Of a stretch of 64,000 bases of DNA, positions 19,360 to 28,954 are shown piece after piece. The notes below the pieces were generated by a model. The model did not search any database and was not told the DNA's origin. It saw only the letters and a program-made list of their open reading frames with translations. How positions within the stretch are numbered: the first letter of the stretch is position 1; every line of letters starts with the position of its first letter. The stretch covers positions 1,582,717 to 1,646,716 of the forward strand of contig NZ_JHEG04000001.1 of the NCBI RefSeq assembly GCF_000760695.4, written 5' to 3'. The translations under genes were made by a program, and so were the position numbers. The DNA is from Tolypothrix bouteillei VB521301. GTDB taxonomy: Bacteria > Cyanobacteriota > Cyanobacteriia > Cyanobacteriales > Nostocaceae.

Positions 19360-19370
19360 TTTACGTGCTC

Positions 19371-20393
19371 CTAAACTTGACCGATTAACCGTGAGGATTC
19401 TTCTCCAGTTGCTGCCCAATCGGGAAGTGCTGACTCTGGAGCTGCAATGACAGATGCTCCAACTGTTAACTGTGCTGCTACTTGTGCTCCAGTTGTGATG
19501 GTTGTATTTTCAATGGTCACCCCTTTTGTGACATCAAGGACAGCACGGCGACCGTTACGGCTGATAACCCAAGCACCTTGATTTTCATTTGGATTATTGA
19601 TATCGATTTCTTGACCGTTAATTTTCCAAATCCCTTCAAGCCCGGACATTTTGATACCTACTGGATCTTGCAAGCTTAAACCGCGATCGCTACGGGCTAA
19701 ATTTTGAGAAGCTTGGCAAATAGCTGGATCTGAGTTGCGTCCGGGGACGCAAGCTGTTTGCCCGCAGATTGCTGATGCGGGAATATCCAATCTAGAGATG
19801 GCACAAGGCTCTACTAAGCCGAACAATGCTTCTACCGTGTTATTCGTTTGAGTGAGACAAAGGATTCCTTTTTGTCCGTTGTTCCAAGGATTTTGTCTCA
19901 AGTGTCTGCGAAATTGCTCTGCACGCTTTTGCGGTGAAGCAGATATAGGATCGAATCCCAGACCAAATAATTCCTCAAGCGTGGGATTTGCTTCTGGAAT
20001 CGTATCTTGAATTCCTGCAATCAAAGCATCAACACTAACTTGAGCTAAGGCTTCGTAATACTCTGGAAACTCAGTCGTAAAGGTAACTTGCGTGACTTTT
20101 CCATCTTGAATCTCGGTATGCCATTCAACATACTCATCTTGCAGATTAAAGCGATCGCTATCAATAATCTCAAATGGTCTATTTGCAAGTTTGGGAAATG
20201 CAATCCAATTAATTGTTTCAACTTGAAGCCCTGTTTCGTTAGTAAGTCCTTCAAAAGCTTCTAGCAATGTAAAAGCAGAATTCAGTCTGAAAGCAGAGCG
20301 CTTGTAGAGCCGATCGATTTCAGTCCTATATATTTCTAGGGCATTTTGACGTTTAAGAAAATCTGAACCTGTGGGATCTGTATATGCAAACAT
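19371..20393 (-). CDS. Hypothetical protein, first gene of the CxxCH operon
   Basis: 340 aa, not recognised. No signal peptide or transmembrane span (begins MFAYTDPTGSDFLKRQ). The N-terminal half is helical; the middle has RRHLRQNPWNNGQKGILCLTQ and several cysteines (ILCL, EPCAI, AICGQTACVPG, AICQA), which could form disulfides or bind metal. The C-terminal third is beta-rich with a W-x-I-N-G pattern (GIWKINGQEIDINN) and repeated VTxGxxV stretches. Its stop lies 11 bp before the start of the secreted CxxCH gene. Despite cytoplasmic appearance it may act with that protein, or aid its maturation (speculation). Confidence 0.7.
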   Translation of the reverse strand: MFAYTDPTGSDFLKRQNALEIYRTEIDRLYKRSAFRLNSAFTLLEAFEGLTNETGLQVETINWIAFPKLANRPFEIIDSDRFNLQDEYVEWHTEIQDGKVTQVTFTTEFPEYYEALAQVSVDALIAGIQDTIPEANPTLEELFGLGFDPISASPQKRAEQFRRHLRQNPWNNGQKGILCLTQTNNTVEALFGLVEPCAISRLDIPASAICGQTACVPGRNSDPAICQASQNLARSDRGLSLQDPVGIKMSGLEGIWKINGQEIDINNPNENQGAWVISRNGRRAVLDVTKGVTIENTTITTGAQVAAQLTVGASVIAAPESALPDWAATGEESSRLIGQV

Positions 20394-20769
20394 CGAATTT
20401 CTATGTAATAGTTGATATGCTTTTTTTACATTTTCAATATGAAAATGTATGAGAATGCCAGCATGGAGCTAAATAGAAAAGCTACTTAGCGATGGTTCGC
20501 TTGAAGAATCTATTTCTGTTAAAATACGCAGATGCTATGTAAACCCTTGTACAAGCTTAACTCAATTTATTTGTGTTTCTTGTTACTTTTTGTATAAGTG
20601 TTTTCCCAAGTTTGTTATGGATTATCTACAGATTTAGCAATTCGCATTCCGCTCAAACTGCAAAAACTTAAAACAAGTGTTATAAATCTTAAAATATAAA
20701 TTTTCTACGGTAATATGCTTGACTTGCCGTAGATTAGTATAAAGTATTGACTGAATATAAATAAGTATC
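20394..20769. other. AT-rich divergent promoter region
   Basis: 376 bp between the divergent CxxCH operon (minus) and ssuD (plus). No gene, tRNA or clear operator was recognised; both promoters should lie here. Confidence 0.5.
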
Positions 20770-21930
20770 ATGCATCTTCTTTGGTTTATCCCAACTCACG
20801 GCGACGGACGTTATCTTGGAACTACGATTGGCGGGCGATCGGTAAGTTTTTCTTACCTGCGTCAGATTGCTCAAGCTGTCGATCACTTAGGCTTTACTGG
20901 AGCATTGTTGCCTACAGGTCGCTCTTGTGAAGATGCTTGGGTTTTAGCATCCACTTTAATGTCTCACACGCGTCAAATGCGTTTTCTGGTGGCAATACGT
21001 CCGGGGCTGATGTCACCTGGAGTTGCAGCAAGAATGGCAGCTAGTTTTGACCGTCTCTCGGGTGGTCGATTATTGATTAATATTGTCACGGGTGGCGATC
21101 CCGTAGAATTGGCGGGAGATGGCGTGCATCTAAGCCATGACGATCGCTATAAATTAACAGATGAGTTTTTAACTGTATGGAGACAGATAGCAGCCGGTGA
21201 AGTCGCTAACTTTCAGGGTGATTATCTCAACATCCAGGAAGGAAAATTGCTCTTTCCTCCCGTTCAGAAGCCTTATCCACCTTTATGGTTTGGTGGTTCT
21301 TCTCCCATTGCCCAGCAAATTGCTGCCAAGCACGTTGACGTGTACTTGACTTGGGGCGAACCACCCGCTCAAGTGGCTCAAAAGATTGCCTCTGTTCGCG
21401 AGCTTGCAGAAAAAGAAGGCAGGAAATTAAAGTTTGGTATTCGGTTGCACGTCATCGTAAGAGAAACCGAGAGTGAAGCTTGGGATGCTGCTAGCGATGT
21501 GATTCGATATGTGGATGATGAAGCGATCGCACGCAGCCAACAAGTTTACGCTCGTATGGATTCTGAAGGACAGCGCCGCATGAGCCAATTGCATAAAGGT
21601 AACCGAGAAGCCTTAGAAATTAGTCCAAACTTGTGGGCAGGTATTGGATTGGTGCGAGGTGGTGCGGGAACTGCTCTTGTTGGCGATCCGGATACAGTTG
21701 CAGCCAGAATGTTGGAGTATCAAGAATTAGGGATTGATACTTTTATCCTCTCTGGATATCCCCACTTAGAAGAAGCTTACCGAGTCGCAGAACTGTTATT
21801 CCCCCGCTTACCTTTAGAGAATTTACCAGTTGTTGAACAGCAACAAGTTATTAGTCCTTTTGGGGAAATCGTTGCCAATCAGGACTTTCCAAAGCAGCAA
21901 CCACAAAAAACAGCTGCAACTGTAGATTAA
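20770..21930 (+). CDS. ssuD: FMNH2-dependent alkanesulfonate monooxygenase
   Basis: 386 aa, bacterial luciferase-like fold. Diagnostic N-terminus [50 protein letters not shown], then [29 protein letters not shown] and [13 protein letters not shown]. SsuD releases sulfite from C2-C10 alkanesulfonates using reduced flavin from an SsuE-type reductase. No ssuE or ssuABC is adjacent, so this is an isolated copy. The C-terminal tail beyond LPLENLP is low complexity. Its TAA stop is partly contributed by the end of a MITE-like repeat. Confidence 0.93.
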   Translation: MHLLWFIPTHGDGRYLGTTIGGRSVSFSYLRQIAQAVDHLGFTGALLPTGRSCEDAWVLASTLMSHTRQMRFLVAIRPGLMSPGVAARMAASFDRLSGGRLLINIVTGGDPVELAGDGVHLSHDDRYKLTDEFLTVWRQIAAGEVANFQGDYLNIQEGKLLFPPVQKPYPPLWFGGSSPIAQQIAAKHVDVYLTWGEPPAQVAQKIASVRELAEKEGRKLKFGIRLHVIVRETESEAWDAASDVIRYVDDEAIARSQQVYARMDSEGQRRMSQLHKGNREALEISPNLWAGIGLVRGGAGTALVGDPDTVAARMLEYQELGIDTFILSGYPHLEEAYRVAELLFPRLPLENLPVVEQQQVISPFGEIVANQDFPKQQPQKTAATVD

Positions 21931-22048
21931 TACCAAATCCGTTTTTATAACCCCAATAAGCCCTAGTGATTAGAAATCACGGCTATACAAACAAAGTCCG
22001 CCTGCGCGGACTAAATTATAAAGGTGGTATAAGACGCGGATTTAGTAT
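21930..22048. mobile_element. MITE-like element, copy 2, abutting the ssuD stop
   Basis: Ends ATACCAAATCCG (21930-21941) and CGGATTTAGTAT (22037-22048) are inverted with one mismatch. The core CACGGCTATACAAACAAAG and hairpin GTCCGCCTGCGCGGAC match the family. The first base of the element is the last base of the ssuD stop codon. Confidence 0.7.
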
Positions 22049-22051
22049 TAT

Positions 22052-22162
22052 CTCTCGTTCCCAGGCTCAGCCTGGGAATGCCTGACTTGGGAGGCTCCGC
22101 CTCCTGCACTCAGCCAGAAGAGGAGGTGCGAGGCAAAGCCTTGGCGTGTGAACGAGGATAAA
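22052..22162. repeat. Dispersed palindromic repeat (TTCCCAGGC family), second copy
   Basis: GTTCCCAGGCTCAGCCTGGGAATGCC is followed by GGAGGCTCCGCCTCC. Same family as 15608-15662. The interval up to the metalloprotease stop at 22245 is otherwise empty. Confidence 0.65.
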
Positions 22163-22244
22163 ACAACTGCAACCGTAGACTGTTACACAAGGGATAACAC
22201 CCAACTTCCTTGAGGGAGAAGAGTTGGGGATGAGGGCACAATTG

Positions 22245-25076
22245 TTAGTAAGACAGCAACCTTGCATTGAGCGCTTTATAAATGCGATCGCAAGTTTCTT
22301 CTAAATGAGCCAGCGTGTAAATATCAAGCTTTTCACCTTGTTGTTGCAAGCTAGATTCTACAGCTTTTTGCAATTGGCGCAATTTATACCAAGCGATTGT
22401 ACGACCATCTTCAGGGACATTTACATTTCGCAGTACCATTGCCAGCAAGACATTGAGATGTTCTCGCTGTAACGAACGGCGAATGCTAGAAATTGGTTTG
22501 ACTTCCCTTTCATTTAAGACTTCTGTCCAAATACCGTTTTGAAGAGTATCGAACAGTTCCGGGATTGTCAACACTTGCCCGGAAGGAGTTTTCAATTCTA
22601 TGTCCCGCAATCGATTGAGACGTTCGCCATCTAAGAGCGATCGCAAGACTCCACTTTGAAAATGCAAAATCCGTTCGTGAATTGGATAATCAAGGCGCGA
22701 GACAGGGATGGGATGTCCCCAGTGTTGCCAGCGTGATGGTGCAAGTTGATTGAGGAGTTGCGGTGAGAAGTTGAAAGCGTCTCCTGAAAAAACATATTCT
22801 TGCAATTCTGTCAATGCTTGGCGCTGTTTTTCCAAAGAAACCGGTAGAAATGTCCATTGAATATTATTATCACTAGCATGATGACGCCCAAAAGACTGTC
22901 CGCCAATATACTGAGTTAGTAAAGTAGCATTCCGAAAATAGTACTTGAGAACCTTATTAAACAATACGCGCAAGTCACTGTAGCTCTCTCCTTGCAATGG
23001 GTAACGCCGATCCAGACGTTGTAACATGACGCGAGCATTATCCATTTGCCATTGAGCATAAAGCAGCACATCACTACTCATGTCCCAGACATTTGCCAGA
23101 GGATTGATATCCCAGATATCTTCATCAGTTGCATAAGATAATTCTGGTTGAGGCGAAGCCACAGCAATTTGCTCCAAAAAAGCTTTTTCAGCAAAAGGAG
23201 TGACTGCTTCAGAACTTAAATCTGGATATCTTTTATAACCGTACTCAATTGCCCATTCATCGTAAGGACCAACGACTGCTGGAAAATAATCGCCTTGTTC
23301 CGTTCCTTGAGGTGCTATGTTTACGGGCAGGTAATCCATCACCGAACCAACCAAACCTTTCGTATGAGTCACTTCAGTGTTATTTAATTCTTCAGGAGAT
23401 AACATTGTGCTGCCGTGAAAGTTGTGGCGCAAACCAAGAGTGTGACCAACCTCGTGAGCAATGAGCGAACGTACATATTGATGTACGTAGTTTTGCATTT
23501 GGTCGCTGCTCGGAACTGTATTTTGTACCAGTGACAGTGCTAGCGCCCCCATAGATGCTTGAAAAGAAGACTCCATTCCATAGCAGAAGTCATCCAAACC
23601 TTTGGTAATATTACGTTGAGAAGACTGATTGTTAGAGTTAACAACTAGATATTCCGACGCAGAGACTTTTTCTAACAGAGGTTGCGGAGGTTTGTAACCA
23701 GCCCTACTCTCCAAGGGTGGTGCAGGTGGTTTGTGACAAGCAACATCTTCAGACTGAGCAACATAACCATCGGTAAGGGATGAATTTGCTTCCATCAAGG
23801 CACGATATTCTTGCTGAATCGAACGCACCATACTTGCATCGACAATGATATCTGCGTCCAAGATTTCGCCAGTAAATGGATTCACTCGCACTGGTCCTCT
23901 AGCAAAACCTGCGTCTAGCGAATTAAACCAGCGAATGGTGTTGTAGCGTACATCAGCTGGATGCCATTCAGCATCATCCGGCATTTGCCGTACTTCAAGA
24001 GCATTTTGGAATCCAGCTTTTTCAAAAGCCTTGTTCCACATAAAAATCCCTTCCGCTATAGCGTCGCGATACTCCAAAGGCACTGCATTTTCAATCCAAA
24101 ACACAATCGGCTTCTTTGGTGGCGAGATTTGAGCGCTACTATCCGATGGCTCAAGATGCCAGCGATTGATATAACGTACAAACGGCTCTTTCCCTTGCTT
24201 TTTAGAGAAGTCTTGGAAAGCAGTGATGAAATACCCTACTCTATCATCAGCCAGTCTGGGAACATAGCCATTGTTTTCAGGTAATTGGGAAAAACTATAA
24301 TGCACTTTCAACGTCAGTGCTCTACTATCGGGTACGGTAACTAAATATGCACCTTCGGGCGATGAAAACCCATAAACGGAATCAATCTCTACGTTCTCAG
24401 GAAAGCCATTAATCTTGTCAAAATAAGACCTATTTTCTTCCAAATGATAATCTGCTTGCAAAGAATATTTTAGTAGAGAAGTTAAGCCAGGAAAATCCTG
24501 CATGAGGAGGTCATTTAAACTAACAAGAATATTTTTACTGTATGGGTCGATACAAACTATTTGAAGTGCATAAAGAACTGAATCGCTGAAAGAACGAGCA
24601 AGCGATCGCAATTCTGGTTCATTTGATTCTGTACGAAATTTAACGTTACGAATAATAAAATGTAAACTGTTGTTTATGTGACGGAAGTAAAAGAGAAAAT
24701 CCTGTAAAGGCAATCCACTGTAAATACCGCTTTCTCCAATACCTGATTCTAACGTAACTATACCCAAGAAGTTTTTATCTAGCTGTTCCGCTTTAATTTC
24801 CAAGTATGTTTTATCAGAGTCTTGATGGCGATACAGCGTAAAGAGACCCTCTATCTTTTCCGCATTTTTAACGATCTCGAGATATCGCCTAAAATCTTCC
24901 CTGTTGCCCTCTTTTAGCAGATTATCAGCACTGGCTAAATTCTCAACACCTGGGATTGTATTCAATGGCTGCACGTAAACACCAGAAAGTTGATTAGCGC
25001 CTGCATAGTTCTCCCCTAACAATAGGCTGCATAATAACAAGATACAGATTACCGTTCTTTTAATCCAGTCTCTCAT
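22245..25076 (-). CDS. Large secreted zinc-dependent metalloprotease (DUF5117/DUF4953 type)
   Basis: 943 aa. An N-terminal signal peptide (IKRTVICILLLCSLLLGENYAGA) implies export. A middle domain (about 60-290) precedes a metzincin-like catalytic region with HEVGHTLGLRH (HExxHxxGxxH, first His about residue 541), followed by GSVMDYLPVN, a Met-turn-like segment. This matches the group of bacterial zinc-dependent metalloproteases carrying DUF5117/DUF4953. About 130 residues before the zinc motif, a Pro-rich insert (PPAPPLESRAGYKPPQPLLE) occurs. It is a single gene with ATG start; the downstream flank is repeat-rich. Confidence 0.87.
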   Translation of the reverse strand: MRDWIKRTVICILLLCSLLLGENYAGANQLSGVYVQPLNTIPGVENLASADNLLKEGNREDFRRYLEIVKNAEKIEGLFTLYRHQDSDKTYLEIKAEQLDKNFLGIVTLESGIGESGIYSGLPLQDFLFYFRHINNSLHFIIRNVKFRTESNEPELRSLARSFSDSVLYALQIVCIDPYSKNILVSLNDLLMQDFPGLTSLLKYSLQADYHLEENRSYFDKINGFPENVEIDSVYGFSSPEGAYLVTVPDSRALTLKVHYSFSQLPENNGYVPRLADDRVGYFITAFQDFSKKQGKEPFVRYINRWHLEPSDSSAQISPPKKPIVFWIENAVPLEYRDAIAEGIFMWNKAFEKAGFQNALEVRQMPDDAEWHPADVRYNTIRWFNSLDAGFARGPVRVNPFTGEILDADIIVDASMVRSIQQEYRALMEANSSLTDGYVAQSEDVACHKPPAPPLESRAGYKPPQPLLEKVSASEYLVVNSNNQSSQRNITKGLDDFCYGMESSFQASMGALALSLVQNTVPSSDQMQNYVHQYVRSLIAHEVGHTLGLRHNFHGSTMLSPEELNNTEVTHTKGLVGSVMDYLPVNIAPQGTEQGDYFPAVVGPYDEWAIEYGYKRYPDLSSEAVTPFAEKAFLEQIAVASPQPELSYATDEDIWDINPLANVWDMSSDVLLYAQWQMDNARVMLQRLDRRYPLQGESYSDLRVLFNKVLKYYFRNATLLTQYIGGQSFGRHHASDNNIQWTFLPVSLEKQRQALTELQEYVFSGDAFNFSPQLLNQLAPSRWQHWGHPIPVSRLDYPIHERILHFQSGVLRSLLDGERLNRLRDIELKTPSGQVLTIPELFDTLQNGIWTEVLNEREVKPISSIRRSLQREHLNVLLAMVLRNVNVPEDGRTIAWYKLRQLQKAVESSLQQQGEKLDIYTLAHLEETCDRIYKALNARLLSY

Positions 25077-25189
25077 CCTTTCGCTTCCCGTAACACAGCA
25101 GCCTTCGTGTTTTGCAGCTGCTTAAATATTAATAGAGTAGCTGTTTTTATTTATTTAAGGTAGTCGTAATTTTACTAGAATTATTAAGA

Positions 25190-25260
25190 GCTAATGGCTA
25201 ATGGCTGAGAGCTAATGGTGTTTAAACAATTAGCCATTAGCCATTAGCCATTAGCAATTA
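25190..25260. repeat. TAATGGCTAATGGC / TTAGCCATTAGCC inverted short repeats
   Basis: AGCTAATGGCTAATGGCTGAG and AATTAGCCATTAGCCATTAG face each other around TGTTTAAACA. The same heptad-like repeats occur at about 4330, 11722, 11917 and 46501. It could act as a terminator for upp on the minus strand. Confidence 0.6.
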
Positions 25261-25267
25261 AAGAAAG

Positions 25268-25903
25268 CTACTTCGTACCAAATAACCTATCTCCCGCATC
25301 TCCCAAGCCCGGTATGATGTACCCGTTCTCGTCGAGATACTCATCTACAGCTACAGTATAAATGGGTACATCTGGATGAAACTCAGTAAAATGTTTCAGA
25401 CCTTCTGGTGCAGCAAGTATGCAGACAAATTTAATAGATAATGGATTGGTTGATTTTAGTCGTTCAACAGCTGCTACTGCTGTATTGCCTGTAGCCAGCA
25501 TTGGATCGACGACCAACACATCTCGTTTGTCCACATCTTGAGGAACCTTGAAATAATACTCAATGGGAACTAAGGTTTTGGGGTCGCGATACAACCCGAT
25601 ATGCCCAACTCTTGCGGTAGGCATCAGTTCTAACATCCCATCTAAAATTCCCTGACCCGCCCGTTGGATAGAAACAATCACCAGTTTTTTCTCTGGCGCA
25701 AGGACTGGTGCATTCATTGGTCCTAGAGGTGTTTTGATGAATTCGTCCTTTAAAGGCAAATCGCGAGTGACTTCATAAGCTAACAATAAGCTAATTTCTT
25801 TAAGAAGGGAGCGAAATTTTGCCGTACTCGTTTCAGCTTTACGCATTAACGTTAGTTTGTGTTGAATTAATGGATGATTGATGATTGTGATTTGCTCGTG
25901 CAT
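25268..25903 (-). CDS. upp: Uracil phosphoribosyltransferase
   Basis: 211 aa. Family motifs: [42 protein letters not shown], the PRPP loop [11 protein letters not shown], and the uracil-binding tail [18 protein letters not shown]. It makes UMP from uracil and PRPP. Here it is the third gene of a minus-strand cluster with a DUF1688 protein and a GTP cyclohydrolase II homologue, the signature of the URC uracil-degradation pathway, whose yeast version also needs a UPRT (URC6). It could therefore serve catabolism as well as salvage. Confidence 0.95.
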   Translation of the reverse strand: MHEQITIINHPLIQHKLTLMRKAETSTAKFRSLLKEISLLLAYEVTRDLPLKDEFIKTPLGPMNAPVLAPEKKLVIVSIQRAGQGILDGMLELMPTARVGHIGLYRDPKTLVPIEYYFKVPQDVDKRDVLVVDPMLATGNTAVAAVERLKSTNPLSIKFVCILAAPEGLKHFTEFHPDVPIYTVAVDEYLDENGYIIPGLGDAGDRLFGTK

Positions 25904-25927
25904 ATTGGGGACTGAGTAAGTTGGTTT

Positions 25928-25952
25928 CCCCGACTTCTTATAGAAGTCGGGG
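25928..25952. repeat. Perfect 11-bp intercistronic hairpin
   Basis: CCCCGACTTCT and AGAAGTCGGGG are perfectly inverted around TAT, between the DUF1688 gene and upp. It may attenuate or stabilise the transcript; a similar CCGACTTC palindrome is at 303-335, so it may be a dispersed repeat. Confidence 0.6.
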
Positions 25953-26002
25953 AGCTTGCAGTGCTTGAGTTCTAAAATAATGACCCGGTCAGGCGATCGA
26001 TG

Positions 26003-27262
26003 TTAAAATACCGTGCCATCGCTTTCTATTTGGATGGGAGGAGTCGCGCCATTGCGGAGTTCGGCAGCAATTCTTCGTCCTGCTGTCCAAGTTCCACCTT
26101 GCAAAACTTTCACCAGTGGCAATTCTTCAGCATTCACGTTCAACTTTTGGCGAATTGTGGCAGCAATGGAATCTAAAAGTATCACAGTCAGCGCACGCCA
26201 TTCTACAATCGCTTCTGAAGAAACCGGGTTGGCTTTTAGCAAAATATCTTGGTTTTTAATGTTTATCAGCCCCAAGTCAAGGCATAAACCTCCATTGCGG
26301 TATTCTGCCAATCCCGTGAGAGCATCCAAACCAGTTATTTTTAAACCGAGTTCCTCTAAAGGTTCTAACAAGGAATAGGTTAACCATTGGGACAGTTTGT
26401 GAAATGGCACTAAACCATCATCAGTGACGTCCGGGTGAAACCAGACATCCCCCAAATTAATACCAGCAACTTCTACTCGTCCAGACCAGATATCACTCAA
26501 TCCTTCCAGAACTGCACCCAATACTGTTGCCGCATCTAAATGATTGTTAAAAGTTTTTGTCATTAAATATCGTACCAGATTACCCGGACGAGGATCTTGT
26601 TCTCCAAAGAGGTCAGGTGAAGAGACTAGGGAACGACCTAATTTTTGCAATAACTTCAAACGTCCAGTCATTCCCACAAGGGGATTTTCTGCACTCACAG
26701 CAAACCCTTGTGCTAATTCCCCTTCAGTTAACGCCTGCAAGCGTTCGGCATTCACTTGCAAAGGTGCTGTGTGACGTTCGCTTGCAAAAGTTCCCGCACA
26801 AAACATTTGAAAACTAGCAACTGCTAACCCTTCAGAACGCTTAAAACGCAGTTGAGTTTCCGGTTCGTCATAATACCAACTTTCTCCGGCTCCTGCATCC
26901 AGTAAAACACTGACGATCGCCAAATCAAATTTGGCAATCGCCTTTTCTAAAGGCGTCAGATTTGTCAATCTCTCATCCAAAATTGACAAACGAGGTACGC
27001 CACCAGCTTCAAAATGTCGCCAACGGCTGTGAAAAGGAATTTTAAAATCCGGATATTCCTCTCGCATCACCCCAATCGTATAATCAGCTACCCGTTCCAA
27101 TTGAGACAAATCGCAATTGAAATAACGCGAATGACCTTCAACCGCCAGTTTGTATAACTGTCCGCAACGTTCTCGAATAGCAGTAGGCGATCGCAAATAA
27201 GCAACCAACTCTCTCTCGTCTTTCCTCTGTGACCTCAGCGCCTCTGCGGTTTTTCTCTCCAT
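26003..27262 (-). CDS. URC4/Urg3 family protein (DUF1688), uracil catabolism
   Basis: 419 aa, full length for the family. Recognised by AYLRSPTAIRERCGQLYKLA near residues 19-38, FHSRWRHFEAGG, LLDAGAGESWYYDE, GSGxxGLAVASFxxF-like text and the C-terminal VKVLQGGTWTAGRRIAAELRNG. Homologues (yeast Urc4, Aspergillus urg3) are needed for pyrimidine ring degradation by the URC route; the exact reaction is not firmly established. The ATG at 27262 and the first dozen codons come from a dispersed repeat (GCAGAGGCGCTGAGG), so the original start may have been altered. Cluster with upp and the GCHII homologue. Confidence 0.88.
   Translation of the reverse strand: MERKTAEALRSQRKDERELVAYLRSPTAIRERCGQLYKLAVEGHSRYFNCDLSQLERVADYTIGVMREEYPDFKIPFHSRWRHFEAGGVPRLSILDERLTNLTPLEKAIAKFDLAIVSVLLDAGAGESWYYDEPETQLRFKRSEGLAVASFQMFCAGTFASERHTAPLQVNAERLQALTEGELAQGFAVSAENPLVGMTGRLKLLQKLGRSLVSSPDLFGEQDPRPGNLVRYLMTKTFNNHLDAATVLGAVLEGLSDIWSGRVEVAGINLGDVWFHPDVTDDGLVPFHKLSQWLTYSLLEPLEELGLKITGLDALTGLAEYRNGGLCLDLGLINIKNQDILLKANPVSSEAIVEWRALTVILLDSIAATIRQKLNVNAEELPLVKVLQGGTWTAGRRIAAELRNGATPPIQIESDGTVF
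27225..27260. repeat. Dispersed CCTCAGCGCCTCTGCGG repeat forming the 5' end of the DUF1688 gene
   Basis: TGACCTCAGCGCCTCTGCGG matches in reverse the ACCGCAGAGGCGCAGAGGG repeat near 63658-63690, a very common intergenic motif in cyanobacteria. Here it encodes the first residues of the DUF1688 protein. Confidence 0.6.
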
Positions 27263-27350
27263 TTTTCCCTTCCTAGCGATACACCCTCAAAAAGTATGAA
27301 GGATAAAGTATAAAGCTTTTTCTGCCTTATCCTTCATCCTTCTTCATACT

Positions 27351-28610
27351 TTAGCCTTCCAAAGAACGTCCTTGAACAGATGCCAGCGCATCCGCATCTA
27401 ATACCTCAGATGTGGTATAATAACCTGCTGCTTTTTTCGCTTCTATTTCTACTCGCGCATCTTGAGGAATCAATTCTTCTGGAATGGGAACTCGTTCCAC
27501 CACCTCTATGCCTGCTTGAGTGATAGCGTTGTATTTCATATTACTCATTGAAACCAAGCGGTCAATACGAGCCACGCCCAACCAGTGCAACACATCCGGC
27601 ATCAGTTCTTGAAACCGCATATCTTGAACACCCGCCACGCATTCAGTCCGACTGAAGTAAGCATCAGCGCGATCGCCCCCTTCTTGACGCTTGCGAGCAT
27701 TGTATACTAAAAATTTCGTCACTTCTCCCAAAGCCCGTCCTTCCTTGCGGCAGTAAACAATGATACCAGCACCCCCTTCTTGTGCTGTTTGGATGCAGAC
27801 TTCTATTCCGTGGACTAAATAAGGACGGCAGGTACAGATATCTGACCCAAAGACGTCAGAACCATTGCATTCGTCATGTACTCTAACTGCTAGGGGTTTA
27901 TTGGGGTCGTCGATCGCTGCTACATCCCCTACAATGTATACAGTAACACCTCCAATGGGTGGTAAAAAGACCTCAAGATCGGAACGCGTCACCAATTCTG
28001 GAAACATACCCCCCGTTTGTTCAAATAAGGCGCGGCGCAATTCTCCCTCTGAAATTTGGAAGCGCTTGGCCATTCCCGGTAAATACCAAACTGGCTCAAT
28101 TGCTGCTTTAGTGACAACTAAATCGCCATTGGATTTCATAATTTTGCCATCAACTTGCAAGCGTCCATTCGCTACTGCTTCTTGCAGTTCGGGTATGTTG
28201 ATATGAGCTTTAGTGATAGCAATTGTCGGGCGTATATCATATCCCTGTTCGTAATACGATCTAAAGACATCACCAACATTTGCCCCAAATGGGTCAAGAG
28301 ATACAATTTTATCTGGATCGAACCAGCTTGGATGCGGTCCAATGCCCTCCACTGGAGACGTGTTAGTGAGATCGGCCCTGTGATCTGATTGAAGTGCTCC
28401 GCTTGCTACCGCCAATGCTCTATACACCGCATAACTACCAGAATGGGTACCAATGACGTTACGGTGTGCTTGCTGAGTTAAGGTAGCTACCACCGGACCC
28501 CGTTGCATGGGATCGACTTCTCCCCACTTGATAGGAATTGGTTTGGGACCAAAGCGACTGGGATGCGAAGTGAGAACAATATGCCTGTAGATGCTCTTTT
28601 GCTTTGGCAT
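27351..28610 (-). CDS. GTP cyclohydrolase II homologue (URC1/Urg1-like)
   Basis: 419 aa, about twice the usual RibA GCHII domain. N-terminal extension (1-200; HIVLTSHPSRFGPKPIPIKWGE, then EGIGPHPSWFDPDKIVSLDPFG) precedes a GCHII-like domain with zinc cysteines in CNGSDVFGSDICTCRPYL and the catalytic-region pattern GAGIIVYCRKEGRALG. This architecture is that of Urc1/Urg1, which acts in uracil catabolism rather than riboflavin synthesis. It is first in the minus-strand cluster followed by DUF1688 and upp. ATG start at 28610. Confidence 0.88.
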   Translation of the reverse strand: MPKQKSIYRHIVLTSHPSRFGPKPIPIKWGEVDPMQRGPVVATLTQQAHRNVIGTHSGSYAVYRALAVASGALQSDHRADLTNTSPVEGIGPHPSWFDPDKIVSLDPFGANVGDVFRSYYEQGYDIRPTIAITKAHINIPELQEAVANGRLQVDGKIMKSNGDLVVTKAAIEPVWYLPGMAKRFQISEGELRRALFEQTGGMFPELVTRSDLEVFLPPIGGVTVYIVGDVAAIDDPNKPLAVRVHDECNGSDVFGSDICTCRPYLVHGIEVCIQTAQEGGAGIIVYCRKEGRALGEVTKFLVYNARKRQEGGDRADAYFSRTECVAGVQDMRFQELMPDVLHWLGVARIDRLVSMSNMKYNAITQAGIEVVERVPIPEELIPQDARVEIEAKKAAGYYTTSEVLDADALASVQGRSLEG

Positions 28611-28954
28611 AGTCTTTAGTTTTCGTGTTTTTGCGATCGATTTTTAGTATTAACGATTTATCAATAACTACTAACACATTTCTATTTGGGAAAATGTGAG
28701 ATACTATTGACCAATCGCTAATAAATCTAAAGATTGAGTCCGCCATTATATCGTATTAGAGACTACAGAAGAGTATGAAGGATAAAGGACAAAGGGGGAA
28801 AAACTGCTATTCTCTGTAGAAATTCGTAGAATTCTACGAGTTTCTTCAGCAAAATATTATTTTACACTTAATCCTTCTGGTGACTTCAAGGGTGACTAAT
28901 TGGATAATAATGTGCGAAATTTGATCCAAAGCTACTATCACTGACCGCGAATTC

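Noticed and set aside
28459..28746. 95-aa minus-strand frame overlapping the 5' end of the GTP cyclohydrolase II homologue
   Set aside because: Overlaps a clear gene in another frame, and its upstream part has no recognisable protein features.
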